A DNA stretch of 64,000 bases from Delphinus delphis (lineage: Eukaryota; Chordata; Mammalia; Artiodactyla; Delphinidae), in NCBI RefSeq assembly GCF_949987515.2, contig NC_082688.1, forward strand, positions 101,473,893 through 101,537,892, given 5' to 3'. A program made the position numbers and the translations under genes. The first letter of the stretch is position 1. Each line of letters starts with the position of its first letter. The notes beneath the pieces were generated by a model. That model searched no databases. It had not been told where the DNA came from and worked only from the letters and a program-made list of their open reading frames with translations. This document shows, in pieces, positions 11,522 to 24,087 of the stretch.

Positions 11522-12095
11522 TACCCTAAAAGGAAAAAAGACCTCATTTACAATAACAATGTAAATTCTGGTAAATTCAAGAGTAAAAGGTAGAAAATTG
11601 AGCCTTAAAATTTTTTAAATAGTTTATCAAATACATAAAAGAGTTTTATTATAAAATACATATTAGAAGGAAATGGAAGTGTTTATCTATATAATATCAT
11701 TTATATAATATTAATTCTTCTAAAATATAACCCTAAAGGCAACATCTTAAAGGAAAAGAGCAGCTCAAAAACACAAATCCATTTAATAGTCAGATATTAA
11801 ATAAAATTTCCATAAATAACTAAATTTTAAAATTTCAATAAAATATTAAAATATTGGAGGATATAATGAAATCTGTATGACAAATCCATCCTATATAAAG
11901 AATGCTAGGACATTAATATGAGGAAAATAAAGTCTTTGAACTCTTCAACAAAACACTAATGGCCCTTAAATATATGAATAAAGTGTTTAAGCATACCATA
12001 AGCAAATAATACTAAAACCCTGAAATATAATTTTTTAAATACCAAACAGACTGCATGCAAATTATAACTCATGAATGGCAAGAGTCAGAAAAATG
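11522..12095. other. AT-rich unassigned sequence
   Basis: Very AT-rich; no recognised family, probably decayed repeat. Confidence 0.35.
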
Positions 12096-12665
12096 GGAAC
12101 TGCCATGCCTATGAGAATATAAATTGACACAATCTTTCTTTAGCACAATTTGAATATATATGTATTCAATAAATATCTTTAAAATGGGCACATCTCTTTT
12201 ACAGTCCCATGACTAGGGAATGATTCTAATAAAATAAGTACAAATATATCCAAAGATGTAGTCAAAGCCTTTCAATTATAGTACTGTTTAAAATTGCAAA
12301 ATATCACATACACACACACAAATGGTAACCATATGAGGTGATGTATGTGTTAACTAACCTTCTTGTGTTAATCATTTTGCAGTAATACATATATCAAATC
12401 ACCACATTGTACAACTTAAACTTATACAATGTTATATGCCAGTCATATTTCAATAAAGCTGGAAAAAAATTTTCAGTTAAAAAAATTCAAAAAAGTAAAA
12501 TGGCAAAAAATTAGAAATAATCTAAATGTTCAAGCTTAGGGCCTGATAAAAGTCATGAAGTTATATGTAGTCTATAAAAAGTATATGATAAAAATATCGT
12601 AATAATAGAAAATGTATTTTATGAGAAAATTGCATATTTAAAAATTGTAAGTAAGAGTAAGAGAT
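12096..12665 (+). mobile_element. Old L1M fragment with nested L1 3' end
   Basis: Bases 12096-12300 and 12480-12665 follow the old L1M 3' region ('gggaactgccatgcc...aaattgacacaatc', 'tctaaatgttcaagcttagggcctga'). The block at about 12310-12478 is a distinct L1 3' end: 'aggtgatgtatgtgttaacta', 'caccacattgtacaacttaaac', 'tttcaataaagctgg'. This suggests one L1 inserted in another. Confidence 0.6.
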
Positions 12666-12689
12666 ACAAACTATTAGGTAGAAAATAAG

Positions 12690-12855
12690 CTACAAGGATA
12701 TATTATGCAACATGAGGAATATAGCCAATATTTTATAATAACTATAAATGGAGTATAACCTTTAAAAATTGTGAATCACTATATTGTACACATGTAACAT
12801 ATAATGTACAGCAACTGTACTTCAGAAAAAAATTAAAATAAAAAATAAAAACTGT
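12690..12855 (+). mobile_element. L1 3'-end stub
   Basis: 'aaggatatattatgcaacatgaggaatatagcc' to 'acagcaactgtacttcag', followed by an (AAAAT)n-like tail, matches another artiodactyl L1 3' terminus. Confidence 0.65.
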
Positions 12856-14159
12856 AGATGTGTTGTAATTTAATTCTGTTACTATGCACTTATTCATTCA
12901 ATCACAAATTTACAGCCCTGCAAAATTTGCATTTTCATGGAAATCTATGTATCTTATATCTAACAACATATATATTTAGAGGGCTACTGATCAAAATGGT
13001 AATAGTGATTATCTCAAGCTGACTGAATCTAAGTTTCTTATTTTTCTATAGTAAATCTGTGAAAATAAAATAATTTTAAATGACACATAGAAAGTAATAA
13101 TGACAAGATTGAATTAAGTCAAATTACCAGTTACTTCATAGGATTTTAAACACTAGTGATTGAACCCAAACATTTGCTTTGAAATAAGCTTCCATACATA
13201 GTCCACAATTAAATTAACAGTTTATTTTGCATAATTATTTTGACTGAATTAATACTTTGATTAAAACTTTTCCCCCACAAATGGGTTTGAATAAAAAATA
13301 AGGAGAACTTGATCAAAAATGGTGGTGAGATAGGTTAAAATAAATTTGTATTGGAGATGCATGTTTTTCTCCCAGCAACTCTCCCTTTTCTATGCAATGA
13401 TTCCTCAGTAGAGTAACCAAATGCAAAACGCATTTCCCACAAATTCAATTGAGATTCAAGGGATATTCCTTACAGATATATGTAAATAACATTAAAACTT
13501 TCTTTTAAAATGAACAACAATAATAGAGTCTTCAAATTTTAAAAAGATACAGATTCAGTCCCACTCTCACTTATAGAGTACTTATTCATGGATGATTAGA
13601 AAAATGACAGCTTGTGCACTCAGAGCCTTTTGTATAAATATCACTTATTCTAGATTGCTATCCTTGCATTTTCTCCCAAGCTGCTTAAAAGACTTTGTAT
13701 TTAACATCATTTCCATACCCTTCCTTCACTCACTTATCCTGATTTAGTTGGAATACATCTCAAGGAATGTATGTATTCTGGGTTCTAATTTCAGTACCAT
13801 CAGCTGGATTTTCACCCTTGAACCCCTTATTTAACCTCTTAGGAGAAGGTACACATGTATCTGAGAACTATTAAAGTATTGTTAAATAGTATGCCTCATT
13901 TCCACCATGTGTGTCAGACTAATTTTTAATTCAGAAAAAAAACATGGTTACCATAACGCTGAAGTTCATTTTTCTTTATCTATAAGAGAAAGTGAACAAC
14001 AGTCCTTTTTCAAACAGGGATCTTCCAAAATAGTTAATGAACATATACTGTATTATTTTTCAAAGCTAAGCACTCCTACATGGAACATGAGGGTTACATA
14101 GAAGCAAATTGCATCATACCTGCTTTCAAGTTGGAGAAAGAAAATAAAGCATAAAAAAG
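12856..14159. other. Unassigned AT-rich sequence
   Basis: No gene or clear repeat. Weak MIR-like similarity near 13800-13870 was not strong enough to call. Confidence 0.4.
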
Positions 14160-14325
14160 GAGACCTAATATTTACTCACGTGTTATGACACTGTGTAACG
14201 TGAGACGCACCACCCCAGAATCCCTGTAAGGACTACATTGACACCTGTTTTGCAGATTGAGAAATCGTAGCACAGAAAAGAAGATAACTGGCATATGCCC
14301 AAGGCCCCAAGAGAGTGATCAGTAA
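14160..14325 (+). mobile_element. MIR SINE
   Basis: Sense MIR: 'acacctgttttgcagattgagaaatcgtagcacagaaaag' followed by 'gcatatgcccaaggcc' and 'gagtgatcag'. Confidence 0.65.
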
Positions 14326-16780
14326 AACATTCTTACAAATAAAGAAGGACAGAAAATATTTTAAAATTTAGAATTCATACCTACCTTATATCAAGTCTGC
14401 CAGTTACTCTTAAATACTCCAATATGAAATTGCTGGGGTGTTTCTTCCATCCTCTGATTTTCCTTAAATTGGTAGTATTGGACTTAGGTATCCATGCTTC
14501 AGCTGGCCACTCATCTAATCCCTTTGTTGCTAGAAAGCCCTCTCACCTGTGAAAATAAGATTATTATAGAATGACAATTATCCCCTCTTCCTCCATTTCC
14601 ATTATCATTCCCTACCTCTGCGTTTCAAAGATTTTGCAGCAAATCTTGAAAACAATGACCATCTGGCCATTTTTAGTCAATCCTTGACAGGCTTCTGAGA
14701 CATCAATAAAAAGTAAAAGGCATTTCACTCACTAGCTATATTGAAATTTAAAAAGTGCTTGTGCAACTGCATTTATATTCATATATGTGCATGTATGTAT
14801 GTATCAGTCTTTTGGGAAACAGGCATCCTAACAAGTTTGGACAGAGGAGTCTGAAGCCATGTGATTTGGTTACTCATCTTTCAACCTACAATTTTCAGTG
14901 AGAGATCCTAAGTTTTATAGTGATTTTACCCAGACTCCTCTCCACCTCTCAAAAATAAGAGACAAACCATGAAAATGTCCCTGACATCAGGGAAGATCTT
15001 TATTTAGGACTTGGTTTCTTGAATGCCTACTCTTTTCTCAAAACCTCCCCTATCCCAATTTACCTGATTGTGCTTTTCTCCATCTGCCAATCATGATGAT
15101 ACCCTCCTCACAAGCCCCCGATTCACACCCACACCCTACTAGGGAGGCTCTGCTTTCTTTATTAGGCTGACACCCTTTCCACATCCTTTCATTCTCCCGA
15201 AAAACTCAGACAAGAATCAGACACATTTACTTCATGGTTGCCATACTTCCTCTGCCCTACTAGTCTCTCTCTCTTGTTTGTTGTTGTTGTTGTTTGTTTG
15301 TTTTTGTTTTTCCAACAAGTCACTTGGCTTATTGCACACAACACAGGTTAGTCAAAGTAGTGAACATCCAAAGGGGATAACGAACCACACCAAGGAGAAG
15401 TCTAAGAAAGAAATGTCTCAGCACCAGCAGCAATCTCTGGTCCAGCAGCGGGTCTCGAGACAAGCATGAGTGGGCAGTTGCCTTCTGCTCCCACAGATCC
15501 TCCAGCATCATCAGCCTGGAACAGCTCTCAGCTGGGTGGAGTCATGTCCTCCAGCAAAGAACCTTCAAGTTGCTGGGTTCAGTGGTGTCATTTGAAGGAG
15601 TCTGCCAGTAGCGTATAATGGTTACACCCAGGGCGTGTCTCATTGTCGCTTATAGTCTCTCTTAATAGTGCCCAAATCACATGGCATCAAACTTTTCTGT
15701 TCAAACTAGTTAGGATACCTGTTTCCAAAAAGACTGATACATACATACATAAACACATACATACATACATACCGTAATCTCTCTCTCTGCCTCTCACGCC
15801 CAGTTACATCTTCAAATTCCCTCATCTATTGCTTCTTTCCCATCAGTGTTTATGATCTCTCCTTTCCTTCACAGCCATACTTTTTTTAAAAAAAAGCATC
15901 CTGAGACTCAGGATCCTCAGATTTCATTCACTCCTCAACCCATTATAAACTGGCCTCTTCTACCACAATCCACTGGAAACTGCTCCTGACCAGGTTGCCA
16001 GAAATCTAGTAAAATTCAGTGACTAAGTTCATCTGCACTATCTAATTCTTTGACCATATCATTTATCTTTAAAAATACGTGCAATAATTTTTTAATATTA
16101 AAAGTCAGCAATGTTCAAAGACTGAATTCACTTATTCTTGTATGTGGCTGGATGTTGTGTTTTAGGGCTGGACAAATGTTTCATTAAGGAATTGAATAAA
16201 GACATGGGTATTTCATAGATTATTGCCAATTTAATGTTTGCACCATTATATCATCAGTAAGCACTATTTATATTGTTATAATCATATTTTGAAATAATTT
16301 TTCAGTTCCATTTGAGAGTAAGTAATGCAAAATTAGACAATTTTGAGTCATTGTAGTTCCCACATTTTTTCTTTTTATTAATTCCAATCTGGAGAAAATT
16401 TGCTTTTCTAACCAAATAGAAAATGTAAGTATTAATAAAATTTTTATACAACACTAGATTCAAATGTATTTTACATATCACATTAAACACTGTAATGGAA
16501 CCACATGTGATAAATTGTTATCATTATACAGTATATTACAAAATATTTTAATTCCATCATATAAATAATCACATCTCATTTACCATATCTTAAAACAATA
16601 CCTAAATCCATATATTATTTTTGTTATTCTTGCTCAAATTTTTAATGCTAGACAATCAAATGAAAAACAAAATTATCAAAATGTTGTTCAATGTGTTCGA
16701 CTCTTCTCAGCTAAGACTATACCTTAAACTATTATAGCCAGAAAATAGCATAAATAGAATTTACCACCAGTATTTCTTTT
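14326..16780. other. Long stretch without a recognised gene
   Basis: Mostly unassigned. Contains GTT/GTTT repeats near 15278-15310 and an ATAC microsatellite at 15739-15774. The segment at 15300-15690 is less AT-rich and has a Q/S/K-rich 63-codon open frame, but I cannot assign it to a gene. Confidence 0.4.
15739..15774. repeat. (ATAC)n microsatellite
   Basis: Imperfect tandem CATA units with one AAAC interruption. Confidence 0.85.
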
Positions 16781-16781
16781 T

Positions 16782-19275
16782 TAACATCTTTATTGGAGTA
16801 TAATTGCTTTACAATAGTGTGTTAGTTTCTGCTTTATAACAAAGTGAATCAGCTATACATATACATATATCCCCATATCTCCTCCCTCTTGCATCTCCCT
16901 CCCACCATCCCTACCCCAACCCTCTAGCTGGTCACAAAGCACTGAGCTGATCTCCCTGTACTATGCGGCTACTTCCCACTAGCTATCTAGTTTATATTTG
17001 GTAGAATATGTAAGTCCATGACACTCTCTCACTTTGTCCCAGCTTACCCTTCCCCCTACCTGTGTCCTCAAGTCCACTCTCTACATCTGCGTTTTTATTC
17101 CTGTCCTGGCCCTAGGTTCTTCATAACCATTTTTTGTTTTTCTCTTTCTGACTTACTTCACTCTGGATGACAGACTCTAGGTCCATCCACCTCACTACAA
17201 ATAACTCAATTTCGTTTCTTCTGATGGCTGAGTAATATTCCATTGTATATTTGTGCCACATCTTCTTTATCCATTCATCTGTCGATGGACAGTTAGGTTG
17301 CTTCCATGTCCTGGCTATGGTAAATAGAGCTGCAATGAACATTGTGGTACATGATTTTTTGAATTATGGTTTTTTCAGGGTATATGCCCACTAGTGAGAT
17401 TGATGGGTCATATGGTAGTTCTATTTTTAGTTCTTTAAGGAACCTCCATACTGTTTTCCATAGTGGTTGTATCAATTTACATTCCCACCAACAGTGCAAG
17501 AGAGTTCCCTTTTCTCCACACCGTCTCCAGCATTTATTGTTTGTAGATTTTTTCATGATGGCCATTCTGACTGCTGTGAGGTGATACCTCATTGTAGTTC
17601 TGACTTGCATTTCTCTAATGATTAGTGATGTTGAGCATCTTTTCATGGGTTTGTTGGCAATCTATATATCTTCTTTGGAGAAATGTATATTTAGGTCTTC
17701 TGCCCATTTTTGGATTGGGTTGTTTGTTTTTTTTGATATTGAGCTGCTTGTATATTTTGGAGATTAATCCTTTGTCAGTTGCTTCATTTGCAAATATTTT
17801 CTCCCATTCTGAGGGTTTACTTTTCATCTTCTTTATGGTTTTCCTTGCTGTGCAAAAGCTTTGAAGTTTCTTTAGGTCCCATTTGTTTATTTTTTGTTTT
17901 TATTTCTATTTCTCTAGGAGGTAGGTTAAAAAAGGATCTTGCTGTGATTTATATCATAGAGTGTTCTGCCTATATTTTCCTCTAAGTTTTATAGTGTCTG
18001 ACCTTACATTTAGGTCTTTAATCCATTTTGAGTTTATTTTTGTGTATGGTGTTAGGGAGTGTTCTAAGTTATTTCTTTTACATGTAGCTGTCCAGTTTTC
18101 CCAGCACCACTTATTGAAGAGGCTGTCTTTTCTCCATTGTACATTCTTGCCTCCTTTATCAAAAATAAGGTGACCATATGTGCGTGGGTTTATCTCTGGG
18201 CTTTCTATCCTGTTCCATTGATCTATATTTCTGTTTTTGTGCCAATACCATACAGTCTTGATTACTGTAGCTTTGTATTATAGTCTGAAGTCCAGAAGCC
18301 TGATTGCTGCACGTTCATTTTTATTTCTCAAGATTGCTTTGACTATTCAGGGTCTTTTGTGTTTCCACACAAATTGTGAAACTTTTTGTTCTAGTTCTGT
18401 GAAAAACGTCAGTGGTAGCTTCATAGGGACTGCAATAAATCTGTAGATTGCTTTGGGTGGTATAGTCATTTTCACAATGTTGATTCCTCCAATCCAAGAA
18501 CATAGTATATCTCTCCATCTGTTTGTATCATCTTTAATTTCTTTCATCAGTGTCTTATAGTTTTCTGCATACAGGTCTTTTGTCTCCTTAGGTAGGTTTA
18601 TTCCTAGGTATTTTATTCTTTTTGTTGCAATGGTAAATGCAAGTGTTTCCTTAATTTCTCTTTCAGATTTGTCATCATTATTGTATAGGAATGCAAGAGA
18701 TTTCTGTGTATTAATTTTGTGTCCTGCTACTTTACCAATTCATTGATTAGCTCTAGTAGTTTTCAGGTAGAGACTTTAGGATTCTCTATATATAGTACCA
18801 TGTCATCTACAAACAGTGACAGCTTTACTTCTTTTCTGATTTGTATTCCTTTATTTCCTTTTTTTTCTCGGATTCCTGTGGCTAAAACTTCCAAAACTAT
18901 GTTGAATAATAGTGCTGAGAGTGGGCAACCTTGTCTTGTTCCTGCTTTTAGTGGAAGTGGTTTCAGTTTTTCACTATTGAGAACGATGTCGGCTGTGGGT
19001 TTGTAATATACTGCCTTTATTAAGTGCCCTCTAGGCCTATTTTCTGGAGGGTTTTTATCATGAATGAGTGCTGAGTTTTGTCGAAAGCTTTTTTCTGCAT
19101 CTATTGAGATGATCATATGGTTTTTCTCCTTCAATTTGTTACTGTGGTTTATCACATTGATTGATTTGCATATATTGAAGTATCCTTGCATTCCTGGGAT
19201 AAACACCACTTGATCATGGTGTATGATCCTTTTAATGTGCTGTTGGGATTCTGTCTGCTAGTATTCTGTTGAGGA
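16782..19275 (-). mobile_element. 5'-truncated L1 (RT C-half, ORF2 end, 3' UTR)
   Basis: Read on the minus strand, 3' to 5': the L1 terminus 'taacatctttattggagtataattgctttacaa' at the left edge, a C-rich (G-rich on minus) 3' UTR, then ORF2. ORF2 is split into several open frames by frameshifts and stops. The frame at 18763-19209 includes the RT motif region with FVDD in place of the canonical FADD, near '[13 protein letters not shown]'. The frame at 17293-17646 has the C-terminal '[18 protein letters not shown]' zinc-knuckle-like segment. The 5' end stops at a CHR SINE inside the RT domain, so 5' UTR, ORF1 and endonuclease are absent. Non-functional. Confidence 0.93.
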
Positions 19276-19431
19276 TTTTTTTTTTTTTTTTTTTGCGGTA
19301 CGCACAGGCTCAGTGGCCATGGCTCACGGGCCCAGCCACTCTGTGGCATGTGGGATCTTCCCGGACCGGGGCACAAACCCGTGTTCCCTGCATAGTGGTC
19401 CCCTCAACCACTGCACCAGCAGAGAAGCCCC
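19276..19431 (-). mobile_element. Internally shortened CHR-2 type SINE at an L1/L1 boundary
   Basis: Poly-T at 19276-19294, then GCGGTACGCACAGGCTCAGTGGCC. About 45 bp of the usual tail-side sequence is missing, and 'catagtggtccc' shows another deletion near the head. It ends in the degraded start 'agagaagccccc'. No target duplication was found, and L1 sequence does not resume at the same position on the far side. Confidence 0.85.
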
Positions 19432-20135
19432 CATATATTGGAGTATAGTTGATTACCAATGTTGTTATTTTCAGGGGTACAGAAAAGTGATTCAGTTATA
19501 CATATACATGTATCCATTCTTTTTTTTTTAACATCTTTATTAGAGTATAATTGCTTTACAATGGTGTGTTAGTTTCTGCTTTACAAAAAAGTGAATCAGC
19601 TATACGTATACATATATCCCCGTATCTCCTCCCTCTAGCGTCTCCCTCCCACCCTCCCTATCCCACCCCTCTAGGTGGTCACAAAGCCCCGAGCTGATCT
19701 CCCTGTGCTATGCAGCTGCTTCCCACTAGCTATCTATTTTACATTTGGTAGTGTATATATGTCCGTGCCACTCTCTCACTTCGGCTATTCAAAGTCTTTT
19801 TTCCCATTTAGGTTGTTACATAATATTGAGCAGAGTTCCCTGTGCTATACAGTAGGTCCTTGTTGGTTATCAATTTTAAATATGGCAGTATGTACATGTC
19901 AATCCCAAACTCCCTAACTATCCCTCCCCACCACCAGTCCCCCACTCCTATAACCATAGTTTCGTTCTCTAAGTTTGTGAGTCTGTTTCTGTTTTGTAAA
20001 TAAGCTCATTTATATCAATTTTTTTTTAGATTCCACATATAATTGATATCATAAGATATTTCTCCTTCTCTGACTCGCTTGACTCAGTACGACAATCTCT
20101 GGGTCCATCCATGTTGCTGCAAATGGCACTAGCTA
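19432..20135 (-). mobile_element. Older L1 3' end split by a younger L1 3' end
   Basis: The older element occupies 19432-19517 ('tattggagtatagttgattaccaatgttg') and resumes at about 19787 ('cccatttaggttgttacataatattgagcagagttccctgtgctatacagtagg'), running to about 20135. It is interrupted by the younger 3' end at 19528-19786. No open frame survives. Confidence 0.82.
19528..19786 (-). mobile_element. Younger L1 3'-UTR stub nested in older L1
   Basis: Begins 'taacatctttattagagtataattgctttac' and carries the C-rich tract 19644-19664 (G4 on the minus strand). It ends near 'ccactctctcacttcg'. Closely related to the 3' ends at 16782 and 28322. Confidence 0.85.
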
Positions 20136-20655
20136 TTTATATATAATTTTTAATCTGAAATAAAATAGTCCTCAAGTGTCCGGTGCTTCATAGGGTCCTG
20201 AGATGATTAGCGCCGAGAGAAGCAGCAGCAAACAGGAGGGGATTATGTAACAAATCCTCCTGGATGGAGTGCAGTGCTAGAAGTGAACTAAGGACATCCT
20301 CCTCAGGAGAAAACCAGAAGGAAAGATTCTCAGGGAGATAAATTTCCATAGCCTCCGTGTTCTCTGTTTTCTTTTCCACACAATGGTTAACATCCCTTAA
20401 AACATGCCACTCAGTCTCAGAGGCATTCCTGAAGCACTAACGCTTAATGAACTTAGCTGTGACTCACTCCAATAGCTCCCAGAGTAAAAGGTTCTCTGGA
20501 AAATGTTAGGTGCTCTCCACAAAGGGGACACTTTCTGAAAAATGAAGTAAGTTAGAACGTAGCTAACAGAATCACACTTGTTACCATAGTTAAGAATTTA
20601 CATAATACATATAGGTGCCATTTAGTGTACCAAAGAAGTCTATTATAGATATTAA
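20136..20655. other. Unassigned sequence
   Basis: No recognised family. A 63-codon minus-strand open frame at 20188-20379 has no known domain. Confidence 0.4.
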
Positions 20656-20659
20656 AATT

Positions 20660-20880
20660 GCATGCTTTGGAGCTGGATAACTCTTGTGCAAATACCCCCC
20701 CGCCAGTGACTGGATTTGTGAAGGTGGTGGGTATTTCTCCTTTCTGGACCTCAGTTTTCTCATCTAAATACTGTAGATCATGGTCCTACATTGTTGGATT
20801 TTTCCAAATATTCAGTTTATTATTACACAGAAAGCCATTAGTAAGTGCCTGACACAAAGTAAGTGTGTAATAAATGTTAA
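20660..20880 (-). mobile_element. MIR SINE
   Basis: Antisense MIR: 'tttctggacctcagttttctcatctaaatactg', then 'ttagtaagtgcctgacacaaagtaagtgtgtaataaatg'. Confidence 0.75.
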
Positions 20881-21694
20881 TTATAATGATTATAATGTGT
20901 AAGGAACTGAGGAAAGAGCTGAAAGAGCACAAGATTTATATGGCTTAATTCTCATTCTCAAGGAATGAATTTAAACAAAATTCAAATGAAAGGATAATTA
21001 GTTCTTAATGGGCCTTTATCAGTTAGTTTCTGCCGTGTAACAAATCATCCCCCAAATTTATAAAATCACCTCACGTTGCACCTGTATCACGGCTCCTCAT
21101 TCCTCTCTCCCTTTCCACTCTTCTCCCACCCCAAGTACATCTCAGTGTGTCTTTTTCCAGGCTCTAATTCCAAATGTAGCTATGCCCCTACATTTTCTTA
21201 GATAAAAACCATCATTATTTTCAGCACAAAGGATCTTCAGTTTAACAAGATCCACTCTTCTGAGACAGCAGTTGTGTGTTTTTAATCGTGTTATTAGATA
21301 GAGTTTTTATTATTTTGTAAGCATTGTTCTCTTTTAATAAAAGGAAAATCAGGAGTGGCACCAAAGTTGTAGAGCCAAAAAAAAAAAAAGCATTATAACT
21401 GGATTTAATACGCTGATATATTCAAAACCATACAAAAATCATGTCCTGAAACCCTAACCATCCTCCTCGCTGATCTTAGTAAATAAAAAGTAAATAGTCC
21501 TATTCCTAAATGCTCCTCAAAAGGCCTAGCGTAAGAGAATGTGAGACTAGTGCCACTCTGAATAACAGCCCTAAAAGATGACCTCTGAGGACTCAGGGGA
21601 TCCACAAATACACACATCCACGCTTATGAAATTCCTACAAAAATATCAATATTGAGAATATTAGAATTTGAGTTGACTCCCATGACATTTCTTT
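20881..21694. other. Mostly unassigned; one short LTR-like fragment
   Basis: Bases about 21018-21070 ('cagttagtttctgccgtgtaacaaatcatccccc') resemble the head of the same old LTR-like repeat found at 30010-30994. A poly(A) run lies at 21378-21389. No gene seen. Confidence 0.4.
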
Positions 21695-21955
21695 CAGCTT
21701 TTTTGAGATATAACTAGTACACAAAAACTTGCACGTAATTAATGTATCTAATCTGGTGAGTTTGGACATATGTATATAATCTGATTAACATCACCACAAT
21801 CCAGGTAATAAACATGCCCACCACCTCCAAATGTTTCCTTGTGTCCCTATGGGGTTTTGTTTGTTTTATTTTATTTATGTGTGTGTGATAAGAACACAAC
21901 ATGAGATCTACCTGCTTAACATATTTTTAAGAACACAATACCTTATTGCTAACTA
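21695..21955 (-). mobile_element. Old L1M 3'-end fragment
   Basis: 'ttttttgagatataactagtacac', 'ggtgagtttggacatatgta' and 'accacaatccaggtaataaacatgccca' follow the reverse complement of an L1M 3' UTR. Confidence 0.6.
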
Positions 21956-21959
21956 TAGG

Positions 21960-22500
21960 CACTATGTATGGAAAACAGTTTGGAGATTCCTCAGAAAATT
22001 AAAAATAAAACTACCATATGATCCAGCAATCCCAATTCTGGGTGTATATCCAAAAGAATTGAAATCAGGATCTCCAAGAGATATCCGTAATCCCATGTTC
22101 ATTGCAGCATTATTCACAATAGCCAAGACATGAAAGCAACTTAAATGTCCATCAACAGACAAATGATAAAGAAGATGTGGTACAAACAAACAATGGAATA
22201 TTATTCAGCCTTGAAACAAAGAAGGAAATTCTGCCATTTGTGACAATAGGGATGAACCTGGAAGATATAATGCTAAGTGAAATAAGTCAGTCACAGAAGG
22301 ACAAACACTGCATGATTCCTCGTATATAGGGTATCTAAAATAGTCAAAGATATAGTAGACAAAAGAATACTGGTTACCAGGGGATAGGGGAAAGGGGAAC
22401 TTGGTGTTCAATGGCTATAACGTTACAGTTATACAAGATGAGTACATTTCAGAGATCTGCTCTACGATATTGTCCTATGACACTTTTCTTGATCACATCT
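21960..22500 (+). mobile_element. 5'-truncated L1 (ORF2 C-terminus plus 3' UTR)
   Basis: Encodes a sense ORF2 tail: '[25 protein letters not shown]' near 21961-22060, followed by the [12 protein letters not shown] segment to 22133. Beyond that is 'aatattattcagccttgaaacaaag' and 3'-UTR sequence with no clear poly(A). Frames are broken. It abuts the antisense L1M at 21955. Confidence 0.85.
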
Positions 22501-22897
22501 TCACTACTGGCTTTGACATATTAACTGACCCCTAGAAGGATGATCCAGCATTCAATTATTTCCGAATACTTTGTTACAGTATCAGGTAGGTAATAGCTGT
22601 ATTTCTAAAACAAGCTTGAAGTAAATGGGATTTAACTGATTACTTAAGCTGATCGGGTAAATTTACTAGGCAATGAAACCTGCATTAATCTTTTCTAAAT
22701 TTTTATTTTGTAAAAACTCTGAGACATCCAGCAATCAATAAAAGTAGAACCAATTATCTTTTTATCTCCTTGTATGTTCAGGAAATGAATCAGCAGCTCC
22801 AGCAGTGAGGGGCTGCTCAGTTTTATTATGAATCATGATGCAAGCAGCAAAATGTCTGAGAGATGTGGGGAGTTAAACTGCTAAGTCTCATTTAAAG
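22501..22897. other. Unassigned sequence
   Basis: Nothing recognised. Confidence 0.4.
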
Positions 22898-22907
22898 TGG
22901 AGCAGAC

Positions 22908-23318
22908 GGGGACTTCCCCGGTGGTCCAGTGGTAAAGAGTCCGCCTTACAACGTAGGGGATGCGGGTTCGATCCCTTGGGGCAACAAAGCCTGCACCCCA
23001 CAACTACTGAGCTCATGCACCTCAATGAGAGAGCCCATGTGCTTCAAACTACAAAGCCCATTCACTCTGCAGCGCAAGCACCACAACTAGAGAGAGAAAA
23101 CCCTGCATGCCACAGCTAAAGAGAAGCCCGCGAACCAAAACAAAGAGCTCACACACCACAATGAAAAAGATACTGCATGCCTCCACAAAGATCCTGAGTG
23201 CCGCAACTAAGACCCGCCACAGCCAAAAAAATAAAAAAGAAAATAAACAATAAAATAAAATAAATAACATTATAAAAAAGAAAATATAATTTTAAAATTA
23301 AAAAAATAAAAATAAAAT
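22908..23318 (+). mobile_element. CHR-1 type SINE, long form
   Basis: Head GGGGACTTCCCCGGTGGTCC AGTGGT is tRNA-like with box B-like GGTTCGATCCC at about 22964. The body has the extended CHR-1 unit repeated twice ('gcacctcaatgagagagcccatg', 'cgcaactaagacccg'), then an A-rich tail. Target duplication tggagcagac lies at 22898-22907 and 23319-23328. Confidence 0.9.
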
Positions 23319-24087
23319 GGAGCAGACAAACAATCATGGCAATTAGTATTTGTGAAATATCTTACCTTTCTCAGGCATTTTCACAACCACTACCATATTT
23401 AAATCATCACAGAACACCTGAGACAGGTATTTCCATCTTGAAGATTTCAAGGTACAAAAAGATTACATGGAGACTCTGGGAGGGCTTACGCCAAGGAGTA
23501 CTTCCCAGAAATTCTGCTACCAGTGTCGTTGTCCCCACGGTGAGCCACAGCCACCCCTACCTCTGCAGGAGACACTCCAACACTAGCAGCCGTGTTGCTG
23601 ACAGGGCCATGGCACTGCAGCCAGTGTCATGCCTGGGCCTCTGAGGTGGGAGACACGAGTTCAGGACATTGGTCCACCAGAGACCTACCGGACCCACATA
23701 ATATCAATTGGTGAGAGCTTTCCCAGAGATTTCCATCTCAACGCTAAGACCCAGCTCTACTCAACGATGAGCAAGCTACAGTGCTGGATACCCTATGCCA
23801 AACAATTAGCAAGACAGGAACACAACCACACCCCTTAGCAGAGAGGCTGCCTAAAATCATAATAAGTTCACAGTCACCTCAAAACCCACCACCAGATGCA
23901 GTCCTGCCCACCAGAAAGACAAGATACAGCCTCATCCAGCAGAACACAGGCACCAGTCCCCTCCACCAGGAAGCCTAGACAACCCACTGAACCAACCTTA
24001 CCCACTGGGGACAGACACCAAAAACAACGGGAACTATGAAGCTGCAGTCTGCAAAAAGGAGACCCCAAACACAGTAAGTTACGCAAA

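Noticed and set aside
15739..15774. CRISPR-like short tandem repeats
   Set aside because: Tetranucleotide microsatellite without spacers in vertebrate DNA.
22908..22990. tRNA gene candidate (box A/box B-like motifs)
   Set aside because: It is the tRNA-derived head of a CHR-1 SINE with SINE body and A-tail; no tRNA cloverleaf is complete.
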